Notes: generated by a model not told the origin, from the sequence alone. A stretch of 64,000 nt of DNA from Paracentrotus lividus (GCA_940671915.1 CALNVZ010003433.1:15267845-15331844), one strand, 5' to 3'. Shown: positions 21,617-33,175, counted from the stretch's first letter. Program-made: numbers and translations.

Positions 21617-22004
21617 TTACTTTTGTCAATTCTAGAGCTCTACTTGATCTACTGTTAACGATGTCAAGAAACTGGAAAGTTGAAATTAAAGTATGGTATA
21701 AGAGATTTACACATTGTCAACTTACCCCGTATGTTTACATATTGTAACAATTGACCCCGTATGGTGTAGCAACCTACCCCGTATATGGGGTAGGTTGTTA
21801 CAAAAAAAATGTCTTCACTAATGAAGCTGTAGTTAATTAGTGTTTACATGTTTTCAAGTTTTATATGCCTCAGGTTTTAGCCAACATAATAGGCTAACTA
21901 CAGACCCAATATAGAGTGCGTGAGTTCTTTCATTAGAATTATCTGGCCCAAAATGTGAATTTTGTAACGTCCATACCCGGTCTCCCCTAAACAACAGAGT
22001 TGTT

Positions 22005-22075
22005 TAAGATACAATCTCTCCTGTCTTGAACTGCTGAAGATAATACCATTGTCGCGCATGTTCATGTGTTATGAT
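22005..22075 (-). pseudogene. Broken C-terminal remnant of a TRIM gene beside copy B
   Basis: On the minus strand it encodes the WYYLQQFKT-type peptide. It corresponds to the remnant at 2285-2400 and lies ~210 bp beyond the stop of the intact TRIM copy B. It is short and cut on its left by the element that ends at 21987. Confidence 0.75.
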
Positions 22076-22285
22076 TTCACGTTTTAAGTGTTTCATTACC
22101 AGTACCATGCGTCAGTAAAGGGAAAAATGCCTCGTCAGCTTTCTGACATGGAAGAAGGCTAGTCTAGAATCTTGTGCAAAGTTCATGGATGACAGGTCAC
22201 TACTATAAGATGAATGTTATTGCTTCAATCAGCCAAGCAAGCCTGGAAATATTTTTTTTTTTTTGCTTCACGACATCTGTGCATT

Positions 22286-24142
22286 TCACTTTTCCCATGT
22301 CTCGCGGAAAATATATAGTCTGTCTGAAGTACAGAATGCAATCTCTCCCGTCTTGAACTGCTGAAGATAGTACCACTTTCGAGATGGTTTCTTGATCTTG
22401 AAATCGGTGATGATGTTCCTGATGTGTTTCAGATCAGTCGTGTAGTGATCAACGTTGACAAGACTCTGATCATGCTTCACCCATGCAATTATGACCGAAT
22501 CATCCTTGCATACAGCAGGGTTGGCAATCATCCCTTTCTTTGCGACACTGTGATTAGTAGCACCAGACAAACCATCAATCACGCGTACGGTATGTCCACT
22601 CTTAACAACGACATCCTTACGCTGATTCATTGCAGAGATCTGTTGTGTTTTAAAACCATTACATCGTATTTCTCTTATTGCCTTCCCACCTTCCTGCTTG
22701 TAAACCTGTATCGTATTGGTGTCCCAATAACTTGATAAGATGTTACCATCATGGTCTATGGTGAGATCGCCGTACTTTACTCCTTCATGTCCAATTTTAT
22801 CAAAGGTAACATGGACTTTACCTGATTGGTGTGTGTATCGGGACAATTTGTCATCAGTTTTATGTATTACGTATGTACCATCCCGATAGAAATCCAAGGC
22901 GTAAATTCCAACAGATTTCAGAATGGTTTCTTGCAGGACGCCATCAGAAGAATATTTCCATATACCACCCTTATAGCAGCACACAGCCATTAGATTTTCA
23001 GGAGATATTGCCATTCCAGCCATGCCATTCATAGTAGGCAATTGCTTGTCCGATTGTAGAACCCATGTTGGCTCTCCTGTTCTAACTTCACCCAAGTCCA
23101 GTCCGTCCGTCCCCTCACTCTTTATGAAGTGAATTCTCTCACCTTCCGAAGCCATTTTCCTTGGTTTCTGCTCATCATGATCAACCCGGTCCAGAAGCTC
23201 TGTTAGTTCTTGACAAAGTGTATTGTGTGTAGTCAGTGCTTCTTTCTGCAAAGGAACCTTTAATCCATTTTTGACCAAGTCATTCATTGCATTCACTCGG
23301 GTGATCTGCCCACGACCGGTCGCTTCCATTTCTTCGAGCGATGTTTCAAGTTCTTTCAAATGTTGATCGACATCACTTTTCAGCTTCACTTTTCTTTCCG
23401 TCAGTTTTCGAACTTTTTCCTCGAAAGCCTCATCGATGTTCTGATGAAGTTGCGTCCGTACTTTCTGCAATCCTTCCCGCTGGTCTTTGATAACTGCTAG
23501 ATATTTGTCAACATCATTAAGCTTTGTTTCAGCTTTTGACGTCAATTCTTCGATTGTTCCCTTTTGTTCTTTTTCATGCAGCACTGCTTCCACCAATTCG
23601 TGCCCTTCCTTGGAGTGCTCTAACACGCCACACTTGAAGCAGACATACTTTCTACAGCCGACGCAAAAGCATTCTTCATCATCGGTCGGATGTTTGGGAC
23701 ATTTGCATCGCCTTCTCAAGAGAACCTTGCCCGACAGCACATCACTGGCCGCTACAACAGAATGACCAGAAAACAGTGCCCAATTTGAATGTACCTTCCT
23801 GCAAGATTCGCAAAGATAAGTCCCACAATCATTGCAATAGGCAACTGCCACTGTTGAATCGCAATTTACACAAACCTGAGTCTGAGTCCCTACATCTTCG
23901 ACCAGAGACCGCAGGGCAATGTTGGGTTGCAATCTGCTAACATCTCCATCGGGAACACAGGTCTCTTCCCTACATACAGGACAGGATAACTTCTGTTCGT
24001 CGGTTTGGGACTCAAGGAACGTCTCTAGACAAACCTTGCAGAAGGTATGGGAGCAGGTCAGGATCTTTGGATCCTTGAAGAAGCTAAGACAGACAGGACA
24101 CTCAAGGTTCTGATGGACAACTTGCTTGAAGGCAGAAGCCAT
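22286..24142 (-). CDS. TRIM-type RING E3 ubiquitin ligase, copy B (RING, two B-boxes, coiled coil, propeller-like C-terminus)
   Basis: Intronless, 618 aa, same architecture and length as 2790-4646. I take the ATG at 24142 (MASAF). The frame can be read two codons further (to 24148), but only from a TTG, and copy A starts at the same MASAF. RING ligands (C15, C18, C30, H32, C35, C38, C54, C57) and both B-boxes are intact. By eye, ~10 residues differ from copy A in the first ~335 (for example S29T, G37V, A88T, R89Q, H102Y), but ~93 of the last ~283 differ. Only the final ~75 residues return to near-identity. The propeller-like part is therefore the fast-changing part, as expected if it contacts a variable ligand. 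It is likely functional, with no frameshift or stop. Confidence 0.95.
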   Translation of the reverse strand: MASAFKQVVHQNLECPVCLSFFKDPKILTCSHTFCKVCLETFLESQTDEQKLSCPVCREETCVPDGDVSRLQPNIALRSLVEDVGTQTQVCVNCDSTVAVAYCNDCGTYLCESCRKVHSNWALFSGHSVVAASDVLSGKVLLRRRCKCPKHPTDDEECFCVGCRKYVCFKCGVLEHSKEGHELVEAVLHEKEQKGTIEELTSKAETKLNDVDKYLAVIKDQREGLQKVRTQLHQNIDEAFEEKVRKLTERKVKLKSDVDQHLKELETSLEEMEATGRGQITRVNAMNDLVKNGLKVPLQKEALTTHNTLCQELTELLDRVDHDEQKPRKMASEGERIHFIKSEGTDGLDLGEVRTGEPTWVLQSDKQLPTMNGMAGMAISPENLMAVCCYKGGIWKYSSDGVLQETILKSVGIYALDFYRDGTYVIHKTDDKLSRYTHQSGKVHVTFDKIGHEGVKYGDLTIDHDGNILSSYWDTNTIQVYKQEGGKAIREIRCNGFKTQQISAMNQRKDVVVKSGHTVRVIDGLSGATNHSVAKKGMIANPAVCKDDSVIIAWVKHDQSLVNVDHYTTDLKHIRNIITDFKIKKPSRKWYYLQQFKTGEIAFCTSDRLYIFRETWEK

Positions 24143-24268
24143 CCTCAAAAATTCATATTGTAAGAACCTGTGAGGGGGGTGAAATAAGACAGTTATTTTT
24201 TATTTTATGCATTAACCTGATATATGCAAGTAAAGACAAGGCCTTAGATTTGAACTATGTATAATATA

Positions 24269-25384
24269 GAGGTTTTCTTGGTCAATTTTAAACTATCTCC
24301 GATCAATTTGACATTTGAAGATGCTAGTACTAGATGTTCCTATGTTACATCAAATCAGTTTTGAGAAACAGAGGGTTAAAAGTTTTGAATATGTCCACAA
24401 ATCATGTTTCATATCATATAGATGTCAAATTTTCAGATTGACATTTTGTCATGTATAGGAGAGTTTTGATGCATAATCTAGGAATATAATACCTATTGAT
24501 TTTCTATAATCAATAATCAATTAACTGCACATAGGAACTTTTAGCTCTATAACAGTGCACATAGGAACTTCTAGTACTGAAAAGTCAACATCATAATGAA
24601 AACAACATTATATTTAGATATTTATGGTAATCATTTTCACTTAGCAGATACCAAATAAGTACAGCTAATATTATTTCCATTCTGAATACTTTACAGAAAT
24701 ATTTAAAGATATTATTTTTTGATAAAAAAAGTAATATATAGAAAACTATATACCTGAATCTCTTTTTTTTTTTCTTGATGGATTTTTGTTTCCAATCTTC
24801 TGGATTTCTTCTTTTTCGTTTACCCGCTACTTTTGGCAAATTTTCAAAAGAATTATTTGGCTCCAAAATATCTTCTACATCTTTATGTTGTTCAAAAAGG
24901 ATCTAATTTTGCTGTCTCTAGGCACTACACACTGTGTATGCATGTCTGTGTGCATAGAACAGATCATGTGACTTGCTATGCGTGTATTGATTGGCTGGCC
25001 ATTACACATAGGTACTTCTAGTTCTAGATGACTGCACATAGGAACATCTAGTACTAAAAAGTTGCTTTGTGTGAAAACAGTGGGGTGCCAATTTGACCCT
25101 TTGTAATTAAAATATTGATTTATAAATACTTACAAGTTAAAGTACACATACTAACATGTTGAAAATTACAAATAACTCAATTTGGCCAAAATGTAACATA
25201 CGAACATTTAGTACTAGCATCTTCATTTCTTACAAGCACTTTCGTCTGAAATGTGATCGCGATTAAAAATCTACACGTTAATTCAATGGACCGATAGCTC
25301 CGCTCCATGAGGTATCGTTTAAATTGAATGAAAATTAACGAATTCTATTGGAAAGAGTTTCAAATTGACCGGGAAAACCTATAT
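24269..25384. mobile_element. Family-F MITE upstream of TRIM copy B, split by a later insertion
   Basis: Its left ~45 bp (GGTTTTCTTGGTCAATTTTA onward) and right ~155 bp match 4778-4979. Between them lies the element at 24317-25224. Removing that insert restores the arrangement seen in copy A. Confidence 0.85.
24317..25224. mobile_element. 908-bp TIR element inserted only in duplicate B, 4-bp target copy
   Basis: It starts GAAGATGCTAGTACTAGATG and ends with its near-inverse (TTTAGTACTAGCATCTTC). ATTT flanks both sides (24313-24316, 25225-25228) where copy A has a single ATTT. The interior repeats the word ACATAGGAACTTCTAGTACT and its inverse about six times, including near the termini (about 24331, 24530, 24557, 25008, 25035, 25197). 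No coding frame. I do not know the superfamily. Confidence 0.85.
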
Positions 25385-25502
25385 TTACTTATTATACAGA
25401 ACAGATAATGTGACCAACATACATATTGGGGTATCTCCCTAGAGTGATCAGTCAATCGGAAGAGGTCTTGCGTTCTAACCAATCAAGAAAACATCTTAGA
25501 GA

Positions 25503-25640
25503 CCAAAAAAAAAAAAAAAAACGTCGTGGTGACGTCGCGGTGACGTCACGACGTCCTCTGCGACGCGTGAACGATTTTGCGACTACAAGTCTCTAGAGTC
25601 GCAGAAACGTCTCTGCGACTCTAGAGACCAGCGTTGCCAG
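25503..25640. repeat. GACGTC-rich inverted-repeat cluster (duplicate of 5096-5216)
   Basis: Same alternating GACGTC and GTCTCTGCGAC words as in copy A, with an A run of ~18 at the left and small indels. Confidence 0.5.
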
Positions 25641-26043
25641 TCATATGATAATTATCGTATTTACACGATGTACGATCAATAATTGCAAAAAAAGTTAAAA
25701 CTGGCATATAAAACCACAAAATGCCCCCAGACCCCACCCATGAAATTATGGAAGACTCCCTGATCCGCAAAATGTTAAAAACATATTTTACGATTCAAAG
25801 TTCCGGGGGATATTTTGGCACTTGCCGGACTTGAAGTTCGTGCTCATCGCCCAACGAGGGATGGATTTTTTGCAAATTGCCGTTGAATTTTGCATGTACG
25901 ATAAGTTTTCCTTTAAAAAAGTAATTTTTAGGCCCTGGTACGATAATCTTACTTCTTGATACTGGCAATGCTGGCAGAGACTCGTATTTGCAAAATCGTC
26001 TCATGGCCAGTGAGATACCACCTTTAATCTCATAATCATTATA

Positions 26044-26467
26044 CAGAGTGAGTCAATAAAAATGTCCCATCATTTTGAGGTTGCCTTCTGAAAAGTATGA
26101 ACATTCAAGCATAAGTTTCATGATTATGTCTTGGTAAAGTCATCCTCCTAGCATAATTATGTTTCATTTGGATCTCTCCATGCATGACGGAATAACCGAC
26201 AATCTTCAGAAGACGGTAAGATCTCACTTGCGCCACGTGGGTGGTTGAAGATTAAAAGAAAATGTTGACAGAATATGTGTAAACACTTACCCACACACCC
26301 TCTCACCACACAGACACACCCACACACCCACGCACATCATGACACACACACCCACATACATTAAACAATACGCAATTAAATGTCCTATTTGAGGTTCCGT
26401 TTACCAAGACCATCACTGAATGTTTAGGACGTAGTAATTCCCTAACAACTGTTTGTGAGTGTGAATG

Positions 26468-26505
<38 letters not shown>

Positions 26506-27469
26506 TTTGTTTGTTTGATAAGGGAGTGGGTGTGTATGTGTGTGTGTGTGTGTGTGTGCTGGTATTGATGAGATAGGGTATGTGCGTTTGTATGTGTGTG
26601 TGGAGGGTGTATTTGGGTGTGGAGGATGTATGTGGATGTGAGGTGAGGGTGTGGATTACAGTTTATTACTTTGAACGTTTGTAGAAAACATAATTTTTAT
26701 GTGAGTTCAACATTCTAAAATTTCATTGCTTAAGCTTCATTGGTTAATTAACCACGATTGTTGAAAGCGAGCGTTACGGACGTTACATAAAAAGGACATT
26801 GTCTTTTTGAAATTGAACACAATGGTAAAATTCTGTGAAGTTACATACTTCAAAGTTTCTTAGCCCTAATTTGCAAATAGCTTTTGCTTCATTATATGCA
26901 TTCACAAACAAAAAGTTCTTAAAAAGTACTTGGTATTGTGTAATTTGGCTAATTAAGTTGTTAAGGACGTTACATTTTAATTGTGACCTTTTTTTTATTG
27001 TGACTTTTTTTGGTTATTTCACCCCTTGTCATGAATTAAATGTCATTATTGACCTCTAAGTACAGAAATATATCCACCCTTCTCCATTTAGTGAAAGTTT
27101 CAAGAAAAAATATCAAAAGAATCTTGTGTAATTTGAATTTTAGCGACTTTTTTTCATGTAGTCCCACACATTCAATTTTAATGGTGGTTCTAGTTCTCAA
27201 GGAAATGAACGAAATTGAAAAATAATTTTTATTGATTTTGAAAGAGTTTTATGATCCATTAACACCCATGGCATTAGATAAGTGATTGGACATAGAATAA
27301 ACATCAGAGAGACATTTTCAATTGTTGACAAATATCCTAGTTAGCGTGGAATTGCCCATATGCTAGGAGGATGACTCTACCAAGACATATCATAAAACCC
27401 ATAATTTAATATTCATACTGTTCCCAAGACAGCTTTAAAATGATGGGACATTTTTATTTACTCACTCCG
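26044..27469. mobile_element. Family-G MITE, most complete copy, TA-flanked
   Basis: It starts CAGAGTGAGTCAATAAAAAT and ends ATTTTTATTTACTCACTCCG, with TA outside both ends (26042-26043, 27470-27471). GT microsatellites lie at about 26470-26570. The right part (about 26655-27355) is not found in the other copies and may itself be an insertion; it has three GGACGTTACAT words. No transposase. Confidence 0.75.
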
Positions 27470-27660
27470 TATAAGTTGAATAAATTATAGGCGATTTTGC
27501 TCGAAAGGATAATTACTTCAGTATAGTTGAAAAATGGTAACACATTTATCGGCGATGGGAGGAGAGGGAGTGGACATAACAATACAACTGCTATTATTAT
27601 GATCAAATTATTTACACTTTATTTCTGATTGACTACTTTTATAAGAACATATCTTTGCAG

Positions 27661-27756
27661 GTCCGAATTGCTTTGGGTGCATTGAAGTCTCAACACTATG
27701 ATTTATTTAGAATTGCATCGACACCCATGGAAATTTTCAGTCGGAATGATGTATGA
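27661..27756 (+). other. Possible terminal exon, duplicate of 6271-6366
   Basis: A strong acceptor (ATATCTTTGCAG) is followed by a 31-codon frame, VRIALGALKSQHYDLFRIAS then TPMEIFSRNDV and stop. It agrees in frame and stop with copy A. The peptide is not recognised and no upstream exon was found. Confidence 0.25.
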
Positions 27757-28325
27757 ATATAATACTTCCGGGTTAAATCGGGTTGTCAATAAGGCCCCCA
27801 AAGTACCGGCCTGCGTATTATCGACAAAATTTTGATTCATGATAAGAAGAATAAAATATAATACATAATTATGTCATTAGTAAATGTCAGATTTAACATA
27901 AAAATTTTGCAATATACTTCTACTTCGGTACTTGACATGATCCATCAGTCAGGATATTACGTCAAGATGCTAAACGATCTATAGGCCTACCTTACTTATT
28001 TTGCCTGGAATCATCCTCCCAACGTACAGACCATATACGATGCGTATTTGTTGGTATTACATATATACAAAATAATGGCCAGTACATCCACTGGAATACT
28101 ATAAGAAATATTACTATTTTAAGCGATTGGGTATTCCCACCGGAGGATCAAAGTCGAAGCGTTGGGGGCGTATCGCGATTTCACATAAAAGATTCAATTA
28201 AAAGAGAATCCCTGCTCTCTGGTGCTGCTGTAGTACGCAAGGCATGTCTAAACCCGTTGATCGGATGAAAAGACTTGATAAGTTACGTAGAATATAATTT
28301 ATACATCCTTTACCTTGATCGAACG

Positions 28326-28533
28326 ATATCTTTCCACCCTCTTCAAGTCTAACCTTTGCACAAAATCAAGGATCAAACCTTATCAATAAACGGTAATTAT
28401 TAACGCACCCTTTCCTCACCAGTTTATATAGCGGAAAGGGTGTTTTCATAATTACCGTTTATTAATGAAGTTCTATCTTTGATTTTGTAGAAAGGCTAGA
28501 ATTGGAGAGGTTGGAATGATATCATTATAAAGA
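28326..28533. mobile_element. Foldback MITE, duplicate of 8074-8263
   Basis: An inner palindrome (AATAAACGGTAATTATTAAC / ATAATTACCGTTTATT) is enclosed by weaker outer arms (TTTCCACCCTCTTCAAG and its inverse). Confidence 0.65.
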
Positions 28534-29329
28534 ATAGTAATAGAAATTCATCTCCTTCTGTTGAGATCCAATACGGTTTTGAATAATCACATGTTGTGTC
28601 CTGCAAATTCTATGAATTTCCCCCTTTTTTCAAATGTTTTATGACTCTTGATTATGGAATAGATCTGCGGTATTTCATATAGAGATGAGTATGTACACAT
28701 AATAGGCACGGGCGAAATATCACTTTTCTGAGAAAATGTCAATTCATGGAATGGAAATTTAATTTGACACAGCACTTTGCGATTTATTCAACAAGAATAA
28801 AGTTCACACAATTTGTAACTTCGAAAATTCACGGATTTCTTTATTTCAGTTTCTGCTTAATTTATTAAAAATAACTTAACTGTCTTCAGTCTTGACTTCC
28901 CCCTTTAATTTATCAAGTTAGAGAGGGTGGTCTGCTGATTGGTAATCAATATAGTGATTTGAATTAGTTGTTTAGGTGCTCTCGGAATACACATAAAGCA
29001 CATGTAGTATATTGTGGAATTATTATATGTTTGTTTTTTGTGGGTTTTTTTTTTTTCCTTCCTATTTTCGATGATAGGTACCAATCAGTACTCATTCTCG
29101 CTGTTTGTACAATTTGCAAGGACGCCCTCTTCCGTATGTACGGTCTCATTATTGTAGTTAACAAATAGTTAATAAATAATAAAATTTAAAAATACGACAG
29201 CGACAATATGATATGACTGACAAAAGAATCTAATGTCAATGTTTAAGGAAAACTCAAACTACAGCTTGATATAACTAAACATAATTTCGAAAACTTTTTT
29301 TTTCTACAAGGGTATGCCTTGAACGTCAG

Positions 29330-29381
<52 letters not shown>
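29330..29381 (+). repeat. (CT)n microsatellite
   Basis: Uninterrupted CT run, in the same place as 9411-9510 in copy A. Confidence 0.95.
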
Positions 29382-29383
<2 letters not shown>

Positions 29384-30289
29384 AGTTATGCATTCCTCGT
29401 ATCGTGATATTATCCACTTTAATCTAAGCAGACATTGATAAGACGGTATTAGTTTCAAACTGTCAAGAGTAATGAACAGGTATAATAGTATTTCTGATTC
29501 AGTAAGTTGATACAGATAAGTGATTAACTGATTGAAAATTTCAAAATTCCTTCGAATGATTGATAGATATACGCACAAGATAGTAGCAAAGACAGGTAAT
29601 ATACGAAGGGAATGAAGAGCCAAATAAGTTTGTTGGGAACACTATAGAGCCCATTTTTTTTTCTCAAGAAGATCAGAAGATGGTACGAATGTATTACTCT
29701 AAATAAGGTTTGAAAATATTTTGTGGATGAATAAAAACGAGGATTTGATAATGAAGAATTGTCCGATAAATGTATAACGTTCTCAATGGTCCATTTTTTT
29801 AATTATAAAACGCTATGTAGAATCGTAATGTATTCGGTAATAATTGGAAGAAATACCACATGATTTAAACCAAACAGAAAAATGGGCAGAATCTTCAAAT
29901 TTAACTACGTGTCAGTCAGTGTCACGCGACTATTAACTTTCAGATCAAATTGTCACAACTATTCCACACCTTTCGTTTTCTTCATCATTAGACGAGTCTG
30001 TGCTAAGTGATTAATCCTTTACTTCCCTCACTTACTACATCGGCCTCATGATTAAATCTGGATAGGAGTAACTGGCGTTTAGAGGGTTAAACTGCTTTTT
30101 AATGGGAAGGTGTCGACACATCATTGTGTCATCCCACGCTCAATTTCAGATGAAAGGGCGAAGCAATTGTCTGACAAATTGACGTTCAGTGTTTTCGTAG
30201 CCTTGCTAACAATGAGGAAGGATAAACAGAACACATCGTGTACAAGAATAACTAAATTTGTACCTATCCAAGAGTTTGACAATTTGTTC

Positions 30290-31090
30290 AAGTTCTTTTA
30301 GATATTGCTATAGATTTGTAGATGAGCGTTCAAGGTCGTTATTGCTGAATGTACCAAGTCTGCACCATAAAGATCTTTTTCTCCTGCACATCCTAAAAAA
30401 AGAATAATACAAAATACGAGAGCGAAGCACGAACGATTCGATTTTACAAAATGAGGCAATATATGCATAATCATAATGCCTTTCACCATGTTCACTGTAT
30501 AAGTTTATCGACATTTTTTTGGGGTACAAAAACATTGGAAAATGAGAGAATATATTATTTAAAGTTAGATGGGGGGGGGGTTCTGTCCATACTCCCCCTA
30601 CCATTATGCAAGCGAAGTTGTATAAACCATTATATAGTACTTTGTGTCAAGGGGCCGGGAGGGGAAGAGGGAGAGAGGGAAGGGGGGGGGGGTAAGGGAC
30701 AAACATACAGAGGGGGGGGGTAGTCGTTTAAATTTTCATTTACCATTTCATGAATTCTAAATTTCATTTCGAAGCACCTTGTGAAGTTCATTATGTTGAG
30801 AATTATTTGTCCGATATACACGCACCCTAAAATGATTTCCACAACCTCATTTTGTATTGTTTTGATTAAGTGTTACATCATGAACGTCTGATTTTGCTGT
30901 CTGGGAACAATTATGTCATTCAGGTTTATTTAGAAAAAGTAGTGGCGCATGGAACGTGTTGCATAATACGTCGGAAACACCGCCTTGTCGAAACTGCTCT
31001 ATTATTAGGGGCACTTCCCAACCACCTTTTGTTCACTGGGCACCACTAAACATCGCATTACTATTCCAAGAAAATAATAATGAAAGGGGT
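30290..31090. other. Gene-free stretch
   Basis: AT-rich, with short poly-G runs at about 30572-30581, 30682-30691 and 30712-30720. Nothing else was recognised. Confidence 0.4.
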
Positions 31091-31091
31091 A

Positions 31092-31222
31092 CAGGCACGG
31101 ATCCAGGGATGGGTGGTGGTCCCGGCTCCCCCTAAAACCCAAATTCAGGGAAAAAGTGCCGCCTAGAATAATAATTTCAAAAATGGCAGTTGGGCCCATC
31201 ACCCGTGGCCCCGTTTTTTTAA
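31092..31222. mobile_element. hAT-like element end
   Basis: It begins CAGGCACGGATCCAGGGATG, close to the 5' terminus of 9874-11590. It continues through a GGCTCCCCCT and AAAAAGTGCCGCC stretch typical of these elements, but no matching right terminus is seen. Confidence 0.4.
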
Positions 31223-31493
31223 TAGGGGATAAGAAATAATAATAAAAAAGGAGAAAATATTGATAGATGGCCGACCAACTTCATGATAGATAGATAGATA
31301 GATCGATAGATGAAGATAACTTGTACGGAGGGTATGGTTATGATAAGAAAGAGATGGGAATGTAGTAAATTTAAGAAAATGAGAAAGGTGGAGAGAGAAA
31401 GTGAGCAAGAAAAGAGATAAAAACGTCTGTGAGTGAGGGTTTGTGCGCGTTTGTGTGAATGTGGGTGAGTGTGAGTGAAAGAGATAGAGCTAG

Positions 31494-31529
31494 AAAGAGA
31501 GAGAGATAGATAGAGAGGGAGAGAGAGAG

Positions 31530-31583
<54 letters not shown>
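31494..31583 (+). repeat. (GA)n microsatellite
   Basis: GAGA run with GATA interruptions. A (GATA)n stretch precedes it at about 31283-31308, and a CT-rich tract lies at 31715-31775. Confidence 0.95.
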
Positions 31584-31588
<5 letters not shown>

Positions 31589-33090
31589 AACTTTGGGCAA
31601 CAATTTAAAATCCAAGAATGCAAAATGAAAATAAAGTGCCCTCAAATGATTTTCTTTTGTCCGATGTTGACTAGCGTGTGGGTTGGGCATTATTCGGCGA
31701 CAGGTCGTTTTTTTTCTCTCTCTCTCACTCACTCTTTGCCTCTTTCTCTCTCTCTCTCTCTTTATCCATTCTTTTTTTTTTCTTTTCTATATTCTTTGTA
31801 TTCAGAGCACACATAACAAGCAATCTTTACGTTCAGATTCACCGCAATCGGTCTATACCAGTCTCGCTTCGGTGAAGAAAAAGTTTCAGGGATAGCAAAG
31901 TAAAGTTCTCATAATAATAAGAGTGGCTGTACAGGTTGCCGTTTGGTATGTGTGGTTTTTACTTCACAGCTGATCTGGGACACGCTCTATTATAGTAGTG
32001 AGATATACCGCTGTCGAGTCCAGTTTCAACACCGAAGTCGACTACGAGGAGAAAAACCGAGAAGGGATTGTAGTTCCTGTAGCCTTCGGAATTTGACAGC
32101 CAATTTTGGATTAACCTACTTTTAGAATTGTCTTCGATTGGATTTTTTTGGTATGAATGTTGACAAATTGTATGAAGCTATATTGGGAAATTCGTTTGAG
32201 ATAAAATGGGCTTTAAATGTTGCCATATATATACGGAGGGTTGTGACGGATACATTTTCTGATTTTACCAAGGTGGAGAGAAAAACGATTTTATACTGAA
32301 AGGAATGTGAAATATTGAAGTGCACCTAACCTGAAGGCTGTTTCTGAAATAAAGCGTGAACATGATTGTGTCCACCATGCATTGTACGTGGATTAGAGTG
32401 GATAAGATAATCTAATCCCATTCAACAGTACGTGGAACAATACAAACGTCTCACATTGTCAATCATCGCAAACTATCTACAGCTCCAAGAACTATTCTGA
32501 ATTATATAAATAAGGTAAGAGAGAATTAATGCCATTGTTGTGTGTTTGCTCGTTTAAGGGTTTTAAGTTGAAGCCTGATGTGCCATAGTCTAGAGCGTTT
32601 ATCACATTCAATGCTCATGATATATTTTAAACAGTGAATAAGATTGAAAGGAAACAACAAATAAACATACACAACGTGATCAAATTGGTGTCCTTATAAA
32701 TCATATATCTAACACATTCTAAATGCGTCAACTACCGGTATATTCCTAAATAATTTAAATGGTGTGTATTTTCAAAGAATGTTTCCCATCGGGTAATCTG
32801 TATTTCTTTCTCGCAGGAAAGTAAAAAGTCAGGTCAAACTTGTAGACAATAAACAAACAAAACAAGAACTTATTGAATACATTAGGATTGTGTACATATT
32901 ATTCGAGAAAAGATTGAGCAGGAAAGTTTCTTCATACACACTCCTAAATTAAATCGTTTGTCATGTTTGTGTACAGTCAAACCTGTCTCAGTGGCCAAGT
33001 TTCTCTATAAAGATCACCGGTCTATCTGAGCGGTCGCTTATGATTGTCTCCCACCAGAAAGAAATATGTGTGACAGAACCTGTCTATAAA

Positions 33091-33175
33091 GATACAAGAT
33101 ACAAGATAGTTTATTAAGTCCACATCATGGAAAATTGCATTCCACCGGGCTTACAGACAACAATACAGTACAACG
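33091..33175 (-). mobile_element. 3' tail of a non-LTR element (minus strand)
   Basis: Read on the minus strand: GTGGACTTAATAAACTATCT followed by a TTGTATC repeat. This is the 3' end pattern of many CR1/L2-like insertions. No coding part remains. Confidence 0.45.

Larger units (their letters stand above)
19067..21987. mobile_element. TA-flanked GGGGAGACCGGG element, expanded by nested insertions
   Basis: It starts GGGGAGACCGGGGATGG and ends CCCGGTCTCCCC, with TA outside each end (19065-19066, 21988-21989). Near both ends are GGTTGTTACAACAACCTACC-type inverted words. A shorter relative without these nested insertions is at 39292-40169. The interior here holds another TIR element (19554-21616) and a degraded hAT-like one. 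TA flanks suggest Tc1/mariner-type mobilisation; no transposase is seen. Confidence 0.8.
22005..30290. repeat. Segmental duplication, copy B (partner about 2285-12555)
   Basis: This is the direct repeat of copy A, in the same orientation and order. Insertions found only here are 24317-25224 and material inside the family-G MITE (about 26655-27355). The right end of similarity is near the shared words ACCTATCCAAGAGTTTGA (30260-30280) and TATCTATTCAAGAGTTTGAA (12538-12557). Confidence 0.9.

Noticed and set aside
24143..24148. Two-codon N-terminal extension of TRIM copy B
   Set aside because: It relies on a TTG start; the ATG giving MASAF is shared with copy A and is the likely start.
31219..31816. 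Ser/Leu-rich frames on both strands
   Set aside because: Microsatellite translations of GA/CT runs.
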